A stretch of DNA of 64,000 bases from Methylobacterium sp. Leaf123. Its GTDB lineage: Bacteria > Pseudomonadota > Alphaproteobacteria > Rhizobiales > Beijerinckiaceae. Shown here piece after piece: positions 7,749 through 16,041 of the stretch. Positions within the stretch are counted from its first letter, which is position 1; the number at the start of each line of letters is the position of its first letter. The position numbers were made by a program, and so were the translations under genes. The notes under the pieces were generated by a model, which saw nothing but the letters and a program-made list of their open reading frames with translations, did no database searches and was not told the origin of the DNA. The stretch is from the NCBI RefSeq assembly GCF_001423405.1, contig NZ_LMNS01000036.1:248001-312000 (forward strand). The letters run 5' to 3'.

Positions 7749-8882
7749 ATGACGTTGGCCCCCGCCTCGGTCGAGCCGGCCGCCACGCGGCTGGCGGCCT
7801 CCGCGCCCTGGGATGCGGAGGCCGACGACGCCCTGGTCTGCCTCGCGGTGCGCGACGAGACGCACGACGTGAAGACCTTCGTGCTCGCCCCGAGAGAACC
7901 CCGGCGCTTCGCCTACGCGCCGGGCCAGTTCCTGACCTTCTCCTTCGAGGTCGGCGGTGAGACCATCCACCGCTGCTACACCATCTCCTCGGCGCCGACG
8001 CGGCCGCACGCGGTGTCGTTCACCGTCAAACGCGTGCCCGGCGGTCCGGTCTCGAACTGGCTGCACGACAACCTCAAGCCCGGCGACACCGTGCGGGCGC
8101 TGGGGCCGATGGGTGAGTTCTCCTGCTTCACCCATCCGGGCAAGAAGTACCTGCTCCTGTCCGGCGGCAGCGGCGTCACGCCGATGATGTCGATGGCGCG
8201 CACCTTCCACGATCTCGGCGAAGCCCGCGACGTGGCCTTCGTCCACTCCGCCCGCTCGCCCGCCGACATCGTGTTCCGGGGCGAGCTGGAGACGATCGCC
8301 CGGCTCGATCCCGCCTTCCGCTTCCACGCGGTCTGCGAGACCGACGCCCCCAACGAGACCTGGGCGGGTCCGAAGGGCCGGTTGTCGCTCGACATCCTGC
8401 GCGAGGCGGTGCCGGACTTCCTCGAGCGCGAAGTCTTCGTCTGCGGCCCCAAGCCCTACATGGACGCGGTGCGGGCCATGCTGAAGGATGCCGGCTTCGA
8501 CATGGCCCGGCATCATCAGGAGAGCTTCGACTTCGGCGAGTTGCCGGAGGCCGACCAGGAGGCTGCGGCGGAGGCGGCCAAGGACCTCGACGCCGAGGCC
8601 GCGCCCGCGGCGGGCGTGCGCACCTTCCGGGTGGAGTTCGCCAAGACCCGCCGCGTGCTCGAATGCCCGGAGAACGAGACGGTGCTCGACGCCGCCCGCA
8701 AGGCCGGCATCCGCCTGCCCTCCTCCTGCGCCAAGGGCCTGTGCGGCACCTGCAAGTCGAAGCTCACCTCCGGCACCGTTGCCATGACCCATGCCGGCGG
8801 CATCCGTCAGCGCGAGATCGATGCCGGCATGGCGCTGCTGTGCTGCTCGAAGCCGACCAGCGACCTCGTCGTCGAACGCTGA
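7749..8882 (+). CDS. gbcB: Glycine betaine monooxygenase reductase subunit
   Basis: A 377-residue ferredoxin-NAD(P) reductase fused to a C-terminal plant-type ferredoxin. The FAD site is RCYTISSAP, the nucleotide-binding loop is GGSGVTPMMSMA, the NAD(P) end motif is VCGPKPYMDAV, and the [2Fe-2S] ligands are in SSCAKGLCGTCKSK plus a distal Cys in LLCCSKP. An acidic Ala/Glu linker (about 265-290) joins the two parts. It passes electrons from NADH to the Rieske centre of the GbcA product encoded 2 nt upstream. Length and domain order match GbcB of Pseudomonas and rhizobia. Confidence 0.92.
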   Translation: MTLAPASVEPAATRLAASAPWDAEADDALVCLAVRDETHDVKTFVLAPREPRRFAYAPGQFLTFSFEVGGETIHRCYTISSAPTRPHAVSFTVKRVPGGPVSNWLHDNLKPGDTVRALGPMGEFSCFTHPGKKYLLLSGGSGVTPMMSMARTFHDLGEARDVAFVHSARSPADIVFRGELETIARLDPAFRFHAVCETDAPNETWAGPKGRLSLDILREAVPDFLEREVFVCGPKPYMDAVRAMLKDAGFDMARHHQESFDFGELPEADQEAAAEAAKDLDAEAAPAAGVRTFRVEFAKTRRVLECPENETVLDAARKAGIRLPSSCAKGLCGTCKSKLTSGTVAMTHAGGIRQREIDAGMALLCCSKPTSDLVVER

Positions 8883-8957
8883 AGATCGACCGGTCGCCGC
8901 GGCGGCCGGTATCCCGCGCGTCCCAAGCTTTCCCCCATCGCCTTCGGGAGTCGTCCC

Positions 8958-11000
8958 GTGATCGCCAATGCCGACGCGCTGCTGAAGCCGCTCACCATCA
9001 AGGGCCTCACCATCCGTAACCGGGTGATGTCCACGAGCCATGCCCCCGGCTACGGGAAGGACGGCAAGCCGCAAGAGCGCTACCAGCTCTACCACGCCGA
9101 GAAGGCCAAGGGCGGCATCGGGCTCACCATGTTCGGCGGCTCCTCGTCGGTCGCCGTCGACAGCCCCGCCGCGCCCTGGAACCAGATCTCGGTCGCCGAC
9201 GATTCGGTGATCCCGTTCTTTCGCCAGTTCTCCGACCGGGTGCACGAGCACGGCGGCAAGCTGATGATTCAGCTCACCCATATGGGCCGGCGCACCAAGT
9301 GGGACACCGAGCACTGGCTCCCCACCGTCGCGCCCTCCCCCCGGCGTGAGCCCGCCTCCCGCACGATCCCGAAGGAGATCGAGGAGGAGGACATCGCCCG
9401 CATCGTGAAGAGCTTCGCCCAGGCCGCGCGCCGCTGCCGCGAGGGCGGGCTCGACGGCTGCGAGGTCTCGGCCGCCCACGGCCACCTGATCGACCAGTTC
9501 TGGTCGCCCTCCGTCAACCAGCGCACCGACAAGTACGGCGGCAGCCTGGAGAACCGGATGCGCTTCGGCATCGAGGTGCTGGAGGCGATGCGCGCGGAAG
9601 CCGGCGACGATTACGTCATCGGCATCCGCATGTCCGGCGACGAGATGATCGCCGACGGCCTCTCCCAGGAGGACTGCCTGACGATTGCGGCCGAGTACGC
9701 CAAGCGCGGGCTCGTGGACTTCCTCAACATCCTCGGCGGGCAGGCGCGCGACCACATCGCCCACGCGATCTCGCTGCCGAACATGTCCTTCCCGGTGGCG
9801 CCGTTCCTGTTCCTGCCGAGCGCGATCAAGCGCGAGGTCGATGTGCCGGTGTTCCACGCCCAGCGCGTCACCGATCTCGCCACCGCGGCCCGCGCGGTCG
9901 CGGAAGGCCATGTCGACATGGTGGCGATGACGCGCGCCCACATCGCCGACCCGCATCTCGTGAAGAAGCTCTCCGAGGGCCGGGCCGACGACATCCGCCA
10001 ATGCGTCGGCGCGGGCTACTGCATCGACCGGATCTATGTCGGCGGCGACGCGCTCTGCATCCAGAACGCCGCCACCGGCCGTGAGGCGACGATGCCGCAC
10101 GAGATCCGCAAGGCGGATGTGCGCCGCCGTATCGTGGTGGTCGGCGCCGGCCCCGGCGGGCTCGAGGCGGCCCGCGTCTGCGCCGAGCGCGGCCATTCGG
10201 TCGTCCTGTTCGAGAAGAGCGGGCAGGCCGGCGGCCAGATCGGCATTGCGGCGAAAGCCGGCTGGCGTGAGGCGATGTCCGGCATCACCCGCTGGCTCGT
10301 CGCCCAGGTGACCAGGCTCGGCGTCGATCTGCGCCTCAACACCGAGGCGACCGACGAGGCGATCCGCGCCGAGAAGCCCGACGTGGTGATCGTCGCGACC
10401 GGCGGCACGCCGTTCCGCGGCCACGCCAAGGGCGCCGAGCAATACGCGGTGACCACCACCGAGGTGCTGACCGGCGCGGTCGAGCCCACCGGCTCGGTCC
10501 TGCTCTACGACGAGATGGGCCAGCACAACGCCTCGTCGGTGGCCGAGCAACTGGCCAAGCGCGGCTGCCTCGTCGAGATCGCCACCCACGACCGCATGGT
10601 CGCGGAAGAGGTCGGCACCACCAATCAGCCGATCCATCTGCGCGAATTGTACAAGCTCGGCGTGGTGATGACGCCGAACATGGAGCTGATCGAGATCTAT
10701 CCCGAGGGCAACCGCTTCGTGGCGGCACTTCGCAACACCATGACCGACGCCGAGGAGGAGCGCCTCGTCGACCGCATCGTGGTGGATCACGGCACCCTGC
10801 CCGTGGACGGGCTCTACCGCTCGCTCAAGAGCACGTCGGTCAATCACGGCCAGACCGACCACGACGCGCTCCTGCGCGGCGAGCCGCAGCCCTACGACCT
10901 GTCGAAGGGCTACGCGCTCTACCGCATCGGCGACGCGGTTTCGGGCCGCAACATCCACGCGGCGATCTACGACGCCCTGCGGCTGTGCAAGGATCTCTGA
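8958..11000 (+). CDS. dgcA: Dimethylglycine demethylase subunit DgcA
   Basis: A 680-residue flavoprotein (family members are about 686) of the old-yellow-enzyme/trimethylamine-dehydrogenase type: an N-terminal FMN TIM barrel, an iron-sulfur segment with cysteines in CVGAGYC and ALCIQNAATGRE, then a Rossmann FAD/NAD half beginning VVVGAGPGGLEAARV. It oxidatively demethylates dimethylglycine to sarcosine. The start is GTG at 8958, preceded by CGGGAG; no better upstream ATG is in frame. It follows gbcB by 75 bp and is separated from its partner dgcB by a 392-bp gap with strong palindromes, so the two may be expressed at different levels. Confidence 0.92.
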   Translation: MIANADALLKPLTIKGLTIRNRVMSTSHAPGYGKDGKPQERYQLYHAEKAKGGIGLTMFGGSSSVAVDSPAAPWNQISVADDSVIPFFRQFSDRVHEHGGKLMIQLTHMGRRTKWDTEHWLPTVAPSPRREPASRTIPKEIEEEDIARIVKSFAQAARRCREGGLDGCEVSAAHGHLIDQFWSPSVNQRTDKYGGSLENRMRFGIEVLEAMRAEAGDDYVIGIRMSGDEMIADGLSQEDCLTIAAEYAKRGLVDFLNILGGQARDHIAHAISLPNMSFPVAPFLFLPSAIKREVDVPVFHAQRVTDLATAARAVAEGHVDMVAMTRAHIADPHLVKKLSEGRADDIRQCVGAGYCIDRIYVGGDALCIQNAATGREATMPHEIRKADVRRRIVVVGAGPGGLEAARVCAERGHSVVLFEKSGQAGGQIGIAAKAGWREAMSGITRWLVAQVTRLGVDLRLNTEATDEAIRAEKPDVVIVATGGTPFRGHAKGAEQYAVTTTEVLTGAVEPTGSVLLYDEMGQHNASSVAEQLAKRGCLVEIATHDRMVAEEVGTTNQPIHLRELYKLGVVMTPNMELIEIYPEGNRFVAALRNTMTDAEEERLVDRIVVDHGTLPVDGLYRSLKSTSVNHGQTDHDALLRGEPQPYDLSKGYALYRIGDAVSGRNIHAAIYDALRLCKDL

Positions 11001-11020
11001 TCGGGTCTTCCCCTCTCCCC

Positions 11021-11050
11021 GCCCGAAGTCGGGTCGACCCGACTTCGGGC
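11021..11050. repeat. Perfect 30-bp palindrome after dgcA
   Basis: Two 15-base arms with no loop (centre GGGTCGACCC), 20 nt after the dgcA stop, followed 10 nt later by a second hairpin (11061-11082). No T-run follows, so a classical intrinsic terminator is unlikely. It could act as an mRNA-end stabiliser, a pausing site or a protein-binding palindrome. Confidence 0.7.
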
Positions 11051-11251
11051 ACGGCTTGCCGATCCCAGGCAGGCCTGGGATCGGTCGGGGAAAGGCCTGT
11101 CCGCACCCTGTCGTGCAGACAGGAAGCGCAGGCGAAGCCGAAGCGGCGGTGAGGGGGCGGCTCAGGAGGAGCCTCCTCCGGCCAAACCCTCTCACCCTCG
11201 GCTGCCGCCTCCCTGCCTGCGGGGCGAGGGGATGCGTGGTCCTCGTCAGCC

Positions 11252-11350
11252 GAGAGCGCATTTCGACGAAGCGGATGCCGGTTCGTCGAAAGAAAGCGCG
11301 CCAAAACAAGGCTCTAAGAGACGTGATCCGACCCAGCTTGGTCGGGCACG
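11252..11350 (+). repeat. Dispersed repeat, family A, copy 1
   Basis: The core GAGCGCATTTCGACGAAGCG...CCGGTTCGTCGAAAGAAAGCGCG contains the inverted pair TTCGACGAA/TTCGTCGAA, and it is followed by a second imperfect hairpin (GTGATCCGACC/GGTCGGGCAC). Related copies are at about 15301-15511 (opposite orientation) and 36477-36580. Located just before dgcB. Confidence 0.75.
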
Positions 11351-11392
11351 GCTCTCGTCCGGAACTGTCGCCAAGCCCGTAGGCCCACCGTC

Positions 11393-13294
11393 ATGACCAG
11401 CTTCATGCCCCTGACCACGGTGTTTCCCGGCCTCGTCTGGCTGATGGCGGCGCTCGCCCTCGTTCAGGGCCTGCGCCGCGCCGCCCTCTGGCGCGTCGGC
11501 GCCCCTGCCTCCGTGGCGTGGCTCGACGGCCTCGCTAAGCTGCCCCGGCGCTACCTCGTCGATGTCCACCACGTCGTGGCGCGCGATGCCTACGCCTCGC
11601 GCATGCATGCGGTCGTGGCCGGCGGCCTGCTCGCCTCTTCGATCCTGACCGCGTTGGCGATCCTGCCGCCGCTGGCCGATTTCCGGCCCTACTGGTTCCT
11701 CGTGGCGCTCGCCTTCGGGGTCACGGCGGTCGGCTCCCTGCTCGTCGGCGCCCGGCGCTACCCGGTCAAGCAGAAGCGCCTCTCCGCCGGCCACTTCCAG
11801 ATCCTGCCCTTCCTGCTCCTCGCCTACGCAATCGGCGGCACGATCACCGCGCTGCTGCTCGCCTTCGGCGCCGGCGGCGGCGTGTTCGGCTCCGTTGCCC
11901 TGGCGCTTGCGGCGGCCGGCGGGCTCGGCCTCGCCTACGAGGTGCGCCACGGCCCGATGCGCCACGCGGCGGCCGGCGCGCTCCACCTCGTCGCCCATCC
12001 CCGGCCCGGCCGGTTCGAGGGCCGCCCCGACACCGCGCTCCAGCCGCTCGACCTTAACGCGCCCCGGCTCGGCTCGGAAATGCCGGCCGACTTCACCTGG
12101 AACCGGCTCCTGTCCTACGACGCCTGCGTGAGCTGCGGGCGCTGCGAGATCGCCTGCCCGGCCTTCGCCGCCGGCCAGCCGCTGAACCCGAAGAAGCTGA
12201 TTCAGGATCTCGTCGCCGGCCTTTCCCCCACCGAGCCGGCTTACGCCGGCAACCCCTATCCCGGCGGCCGGGCGGCGGAGGGCGAGCGCGGGGCTCTGGC
12301 CCGGCTGATCGGGCCGGATGCGCGCATCCACCCCGACACTTTGTGGTCCTGCACCACCTGCCGCGCCTGCGTCGAGGAATGCCCGATGATGATCGAGCAT
12401 GTCGATGCCGTGGTCTCCCTGCGGCGGTACGAGACGCTGGAGCGCGGGGCGCTGCCCGAGAAGGCCGTGGTCCCGGTGACGGAGCTGCGCCAGTCCGGCG
12501 ATCCCGGCGGGCGCCCGCTGGCCTCGCGCACCGATTTCGCCGCCGGGCTCGACCTGCCCCGCATCGCAGACCGTGAGACGGTCGATGTCCTGCTCTGGCT
12601 CGGCGAGGGCGCCTACGACCTGCGCTACGGCCGCTCGCTGCGGGCGCTGGTGCGGCTGCTGCGCGAGGCCGGAGTCGATTTCGCGGTGCTGGGCGCGGAG
12701 GAGCGCGACACCGGCGACCTCGCCCGCCGGCTCGGCGACGAGGCGACCTTCCAGGCGCTGGCGCGGGAGAACATCGCGACGCTGGCCAAATACCGCTTCA
12801 CGCGGATCGTCACCGCCGACCCGCACGCGCTGCATGCGCTGCGCAACGAGTACCCGGCCTTCGGCGGCCACTACACCGTGACCCACCACACCGCCCTGCT
12901 GCTGGAGTTGATCCGGGCGGGCAAGCTCAAGCCGGGCCGTCTGCCGGACCTCTCGGTGACCTATCACGACCCCTGCTACCTCGCCCGCTACAACGGAGAG
13001 ACCGAGGCGCCCCGCGCCGTGCTCGACGCGATCGGCGTGACCCGCAGCGAGATGACCCGTTCCGGGCGCCGGGCGATGTGCTGCGGCGGTGGCGGCGGCG
13101 CGCCGGTGAGCGACGTGCCGGGCGAGCGCCGCATCCCCGACATCCGCATGGCCCAGGCCGCCGAGACGGGTGCGGGCATCGTCGCCGTCGCCTGCCCCTC
13201 CTGCACGGCGATGCTGGAGGGTGTGACCGACCGTAAGGCGGAGATCCGCGACGTGGCCGAGCTCCTGCTCCAGGCGGTGGAGGCCGGCCGATGA
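11393..13294 (+). CDS. dgcB: Dimethylglycine demethylase-associated membrane iron-sulfur protein DgcB
   Basis: A 633-residue protein with several hydrophobic segments in the first 190 residues (for example FPGLVWLMAALALV, VVAGGLLASSILTAL, ILPFLLLAYAIGGTI), two 4Fe-4S ferredoxin motifs (CVSCGRCEIACP and CTTCRACVEECP), and C-terminal heterodisulfide-reductase-type CCG motifs (DPCYLARYN, MCCGGGGG, CPSC). This is the DgcB layout, which receives electrons from DgcA/ETF and delivers them to the membrane quinone pool. Its stop overlaps the etfA start (ATGA). The start at 11393 follows a weak ribosome site; ATG at 11405 is an alternative. Confidence 0.9.
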   Translation: MTSFMPLTTVFPGLVWLMAALALVQGLRRAALWRVGAPASVAWLDGLAKLPRRYLVDVHHVVARDAYASRMHAVVAGGLLASSILTALAILPPLADFRPYWFLVALAFGVTAVGSLLVGARRYPVKQKRLSAGHFQILPFLLLAYAIGGTITALLLAFGAGGGVFGSVALALAAAGGLGLAYEVRHGPMRHAAAGALHLVAHPRPGRFEGRPDTALQPLDLNAPRLGSEMPADFTWNRLLSYDACVSCGRCEIACPAFAAGQPLNPKKLIQDLVAGLSPTEPAYAGNPYPGGRAAEGERGALARLIGPDARIHPDTLWSCTTCRACVEECPMMIEHVDAVVSLRRYETLERGALPEKAVVPVTELRQSGDPGGRPLASRTDFAAGLDLPRIADRETVDVLLWLGEGAYDLRYGRSLRALVRLLREAGVDFAVLGAEERDTGDLARRLGDEATFQALARENIATLAKYRFTRIVTADPHALHALRNEYPAFGGHYTVTHHTALLLELIRAGKLKPGRLPDLSVTYHDPCYLARYNGETEAPRAVLDAIGVTRSEMTRSGRRAMCCGGGGGAPVSDVPGERRIPDIRMAQAAETGAGIVAVACPSCTAMLEGVTDRKAEIRDVAELLLQAVEAGR

Positions 13295-14511
13295 GCCGCC
13301 TGCGCCGCGATCCGCGGGCCGAGCGGGCGGCCCATTGCCTCGCCGGCGAGGGCCCGCGCCCCCGCTACGACCGCACCCGGCGTGCCTCCGGTTCCGGCCG
13401 CCCCCGCCGCGATCCGCGGGCCGAGCGCGAGGCCCAGCGCATCGGCGGGGCTGCGCGGCTGCGCTACGATCTCAGCCAGATCAGCCGCCCCGTCGGGGAA
13501 GCCGTCACCGCCGCACCGCGCGCCGCGCCCGTGGCAGAGGCGCCCAAGACCATCATCGTCGAGAGCCCCGCCTTCCTCGTCGCGGTGGTGCCGGACGCCC
13601 CCGGCGGCCGCCTCTCGGGCCATGACCGGCAGGTGATCGGCGCCGCAAGGGCGCTCGCCGGGCGCGAGGGCGCCGTCGCGGTCATCGTGGAGGGCGACTG
13701 CGAGGGGCTGGGTGCAGCCGGCGCCGACCGGATGCTCCGGCTCGACGGCGCGGAGGGCTACGATCCGGCGGCTCGGGCGGCCCGCATCGAGGCCGTGCTC
13801 GCGTCGCTCGGGGCGCGCCACGTCCTGTTCCCGGAATCGCTCGATGGCGGTGATCTCGCCCGCCGGGTGGCGGTGGGTCTGAACGAGCCGCTCTTCACCA
13901 ATGCCGAGGTGGTGGCCGCCAAGGGGCTCGTCCGCCCGGCCAAAGGCCGCCGGGTCGAGCAGAGCCTCGCCCCGCCTCGCCTCGCCACCGTCGCGCCGGA
14001 CGCGGTCGCCGATTATGCCGGCGCTCTGCGGGAGGCGCGTGCCCTGCCCTTCGAGGGTTCGGCGCCGGCGGTTGCCACAAGCATCGTCTCGGCGACGCGC
14101 ATCCCGGCCGACCCGGCGACCGTGCCGCTTTCGCTGGCCGAATTCGTCGTCTCGGCCGGCAACGGCCTTTCCGATCTCGACACCTTCCGCCAGGTGGTGG
14201 CGGCCCTTCACGCGACACCCGGCGCCAGCCGCGTGCTGTGCGATTCCGGGCTGATGCCGCGCCACACCCAGGTCGGCGCCTCGGGCACGGTGCTGGCGGC
14301 GACCTGCTACTTCGCGCTCGGTATCTCGGGGGCGCCGCAGCACCTCCAGGGCGTCGCCGGCTGCGAGCATGTGGTGGCGGTCAACACCGATCTCCACGCG
14401 GCGATGATCGAGCGGGCGGGCCTCGCCGTGGTGATGGACGCGCAGGCCGTGATGCCGGCCCTGCTGCGGCTGCTCGCGGAAGAGGCCGCCGGTCAGGGGA
14501 AGGCGTCATGA
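13291..14511 (+). CDS. etfA: Electron transfer flavoprotein alpha subunit (FixB family) of the dimethylglycine pathway
   Basis: A 406-residue EtfA. The C-terminal FAD domain is clear (GASGTVLAATCYFALGIS, then GAPQHLQGVAGCEHVVAVNTD). The N-terminal 90 residues are an Arg/Ala-rich extension in which RRDPRAER occurs twice (about 5-12 and 30-37); an RRDPRAE-type leader is, as I recall, a feature of the ETF paralogues linked to dgc genes rather than of the fatty-acid ETF. It would accept electrons from dimethylglycine oxidation. It overlaps dgcB and etfB by ATGA on both sides, so it is co-translated with them. Confidence 0.88.
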   Translation: MSRLRRDPRAERAAHCLAGEGPRPRYDRTRRASGSGRPRRDPRAEREAQRIGGAARLRYDLSQISRPVGEAVTAAPRAAPVAEAPKTIIVESPAFLVAVVPDAPGGRLSGHDRQVIGAARALAGREGAVAVIVEGDCEGLGAAGADRMLRLDGAEGYDPAARAARIEAVLASLGARHVLFPESLDGGDLARRVAVGLNEPLFTNAEVVAAKGLVRPAKGRRVEQSLAPPRLATVAPDAVADYAGALREARALPFEGSAPAVATSIVSATRIPADPATVPLSLAEFVVSAGNGLSDLDTFRQVVAALHATPGASRVLCDSGLMPRHTQVGASGTVLAATCYFALGISGAPQHLQGVAGCEHVVAVNTDLHAAMIERAGLAVVMDAQAVMPALLRLLAEEAAGQGKAS

Positions 14512-15302
14512 GAATCGCGGTCCTTCTCTCCGCCGGGCTCCATCCGGTCTCCGGCGCGCCCGTGCTGCCCCGGCTCGAGGCGCAGGCGATCCGCATGGCC
14601 GCCGGGCTCGGCCAGAGCGCCGAGATCGTCGGCCTGCATGCCGGGCCGGACGCCGCCGCCCTCGCCGAGGCCCTCGGTCAGGGCTTGCCCCGCATCGAGC
14701 ACATCGCGGTCGCAGCCGGCGACGACCCCGTGCCCGCCCTCGCCGCGCGGCTCGCCGCGATCACCCCCGACCTGATCCTGGCCGGGCGGCGCAGTCAGGG
14801 CGGCGACGAGAGCGGCCTCGTGCCCTACGCGCTGGCCCGCGCCCTCGCGATTCCGCTGGTGTCCGATGTGGTCGCGGCGGCGCTCGACGCGGAGGGCGCC
14901 TTGCGCCTCGACCAGAGCCTCGGGCGCGGCGCCCTGCGCCGGGTGGTGGTGCGGGGGCCGGTCATCGTCACCTGCCACCCGGACGCCCCCGCCCCCCTCG
15001 CCTATGCCTATGGCCGGGCCCGCCGCGGGCGCGTCGAGACGCTGGCCGTCGCGCCGGCCGCGCTTCCGGTTTCGGCCCTGGCGGTGGAGGAGCGGCCCTA
15101 TCGCCGCCGGCCCAAGATCGTGAAGGGTGCGCCCGCGGGCGGCTCGGCGGCGGAACGGCTGAAGGCGGCCACCGGCGAGGGCGGCGCGGCCTCGAGCGGA
15201 CGGCTCCTGATCGAGCCTGATCCCGAGGACGCCGCCCGCGAGATCCTGGCCTATCTCCGGCAGATCGGCGTGCTCGCCCCGCCGGCGGAACCGAAGACTT
15301 AG
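14508..15302 (+). CDS. etfB: Electron transfer flavoprotein beta subunit (FixA family)
   Basis: A 264-residue EtfB-like subunit with the AMP-binding/adenine-hydrolase-like fold (LILAGRRSQGGDESGLVPYALARALAIPLVSDVV is the conserved ETF-beta core). The C-terminal recognition loop region is followed by a 20-residue tail. The start overlaps the etfA stop. It forms the heterodimeric ETF that links DgcA to DgcB. It is the last gene of the + strand betaine operon; tandem hairpins start directly at the stop codon. Confidence 0.88.
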   Translation: MRIAVLLSAGLHPVSGAPVLPRLEAQAIRMAAGLGQSAEIVGLHAGPDAAALAEALGQGLPRIEHIAVAAGDDPVPALAARLAAITPDLILAGRRSQGGDESGLVPYALARALAIPLVSDVVAAALDAEGALRLDQSLGRGALRRVVVRGPVIVTCHPDAPAPLAYAYGRARRGRVETLAVAPAALPVSALAVEERPYRRRPKIVKGAPAGGSAAERLKAATGEGGAASSGRLLIEPDPEDAAREILAYLRQIGVLAPPAEPKT

Positions 15303-15377
15303 AGTCGTATCCGACCTGACTGCATCAAGTCGGATACGACTCTAGATCATCGTCCTGGATATCGGATCCAGGACGAT
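15301..15377 (+). terminator. Tandem hairpins at the end of the gbc-dgc-etf operon
   Basis: The first hairpin has perfect 15-base arms (15301-15315 and 15329-15343, AGAGTCGTATCCGAC type) and begins within the etfB stop codon. The second has 11-base arms (15349-15359 and 15367-15377, ATCGTCCTGGA type). There is no long T-run, so termination may be only partial. They merge with the family A repeat that follows. Confidence 0.5.
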
Positions 15378-15511
15378 GCTCCAGCCTCTTGTTCTTGCAT
15401 CATCTTTTTCCGAAAGCCGGCAACCACCTTTCGGGACGATGCTCTAGATCGTTGTTTTGACGCGCATTCTTTCGACGAACCGTGTCCACTTCGTCGGAAT
15501 GCGCTCTGGGA
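15301..15511 (-). repeat. Dispersed repeat, family A, copy 2 (inverted)
   Basis: The part at about 15450-15511 read on the - strand (GAGCGCATTCCGACGAAGTG...CGGTTCGTCGAAAGAATGCGCG) aligns closely with copies 1 and 3. The flanking 15301-15343 hairpin (GTCGGATACGACTCT) matches the trailing GTCGGATACGGCTCT of copy 3, so the element may extend that far. It fills the gap before the prolyl-tRNA deacylase-like gene. Confidence 0.7.
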
Positions 15512-15522
15512 GAGACGAAACG

Positions 15523-16032
15523 ATGCCCCTGAGCCCGGACGACCTGCTGACGCGGCTGCGCGAGCGCGGCATCGCCTACAAGCTCTACGAGCACGAAGCC
15601 GTCTTCACCGTCGAGGCGATGATGGCGGTCTGCGGCGACATCGCCGGCGCTCACACCAAGAACCTGTTCCTGCGCGACGGGAAGAAGACCTACTTCCTCC
15701 TCACGCTCCAGCACGACGCCCAGGTCGATCTGAAGGCGTTCCGCGCCGTGCTCGGCGCACGCGGCGGCCTGTCCTTCGCGAGCCCCGATGCCTTGCGCGA
15801 ACAGCTCGGGGTCGAGAGCGGGGCCGTCTCGCCGCTGGCGGCGCTCAATGCGGCGCCGGGCAGCGTGCGGGTGTTCATTCAGGACAGCCTGCTGGAGGAG
15901 ACGCGGGTCAACATCCACCCGCTCGTCAGCACCCGCACCCTCTCGCTCGTCCCGGCCGATCTGGTCGAGGCTTTGCGGGCCGAGGGGCACGAGCCGACGC
16001 CGCTGACCCTGCCGGAGAGCGCAGCGGCCTGA
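15523..16032 (+). CDS. YbaK/ProX-type aminoacyl-tRNA deacylase (Ala-tRNA-Pro editing)
   Basis: A 169-residue stand-alone editing domain of the prolyl-tRNA synthetase-associated family, which hydrolyses mischarged tRNA-Pro in trans. The conserved segments GDIAGAHTKNLFLRDGKKTYFLL (catalytic Lys region) and GSVRVFIQDSLLEE with N-I-H-P near the C-terminus fit the PrdX/ProXp-ala group. ATG 15523 was chosen because it is preceded by GGAGAGACG and gives the family length; the upstream in-frame start lies inside a dispersed repeat. It is unrelated to the betaine genes around it and stands as a single gene. Confidence 0.85.
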   Translation: MPLSPDDLLTRLRERGIAYKLYEHEAVFTVEAMMAVCGDIAGAHTKNLFLRDGKKTYFLLTLQHDAQVDLKAFRAVLGARGGLSFASPDALREQLGVESGAVSPLAALNAAPGSVRVFIQDSLLEETRVNIHPLVSTRTLSLVPADLVEALRAEGHEPTPLTLPESAAA

Positions 16033-16041
16033 AGGCCCCCA

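Larger units (their letters stand above)
11001..11392. other. Intergenic region between dgcA and dgcB with two strong palindromes and a repeat
   Basis: No convincing gene is present. It contains a perfect 30-bp palindrome (11021-11050, arms GCCCGAAGTCGGGTC and its inverse), a second hairpin GATCCCAGG/CCTGGGATC (11061-11082), a further C-rich stretch with inverted CCCTCTCC...GGCGAGGGG ends, and then a family A repeat (about 11252-11350). It interrupts an otherwise tightly packed catabolic operon. Confidence 0.7.

Noticed and set aside
7665..11309. 1214-codon open frame on the - strand
   Set aside because: Antisense shadow of gbcB and dgcA. The product is a Gly/Ala/Arg/His-rich string without motifs, typical of high-GC codon bias.
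11056..11382. 108-codon frame between dgcA and dgcB
   Set aside because: Runs through palindromes and a dispersed repeat; no ribosome site.
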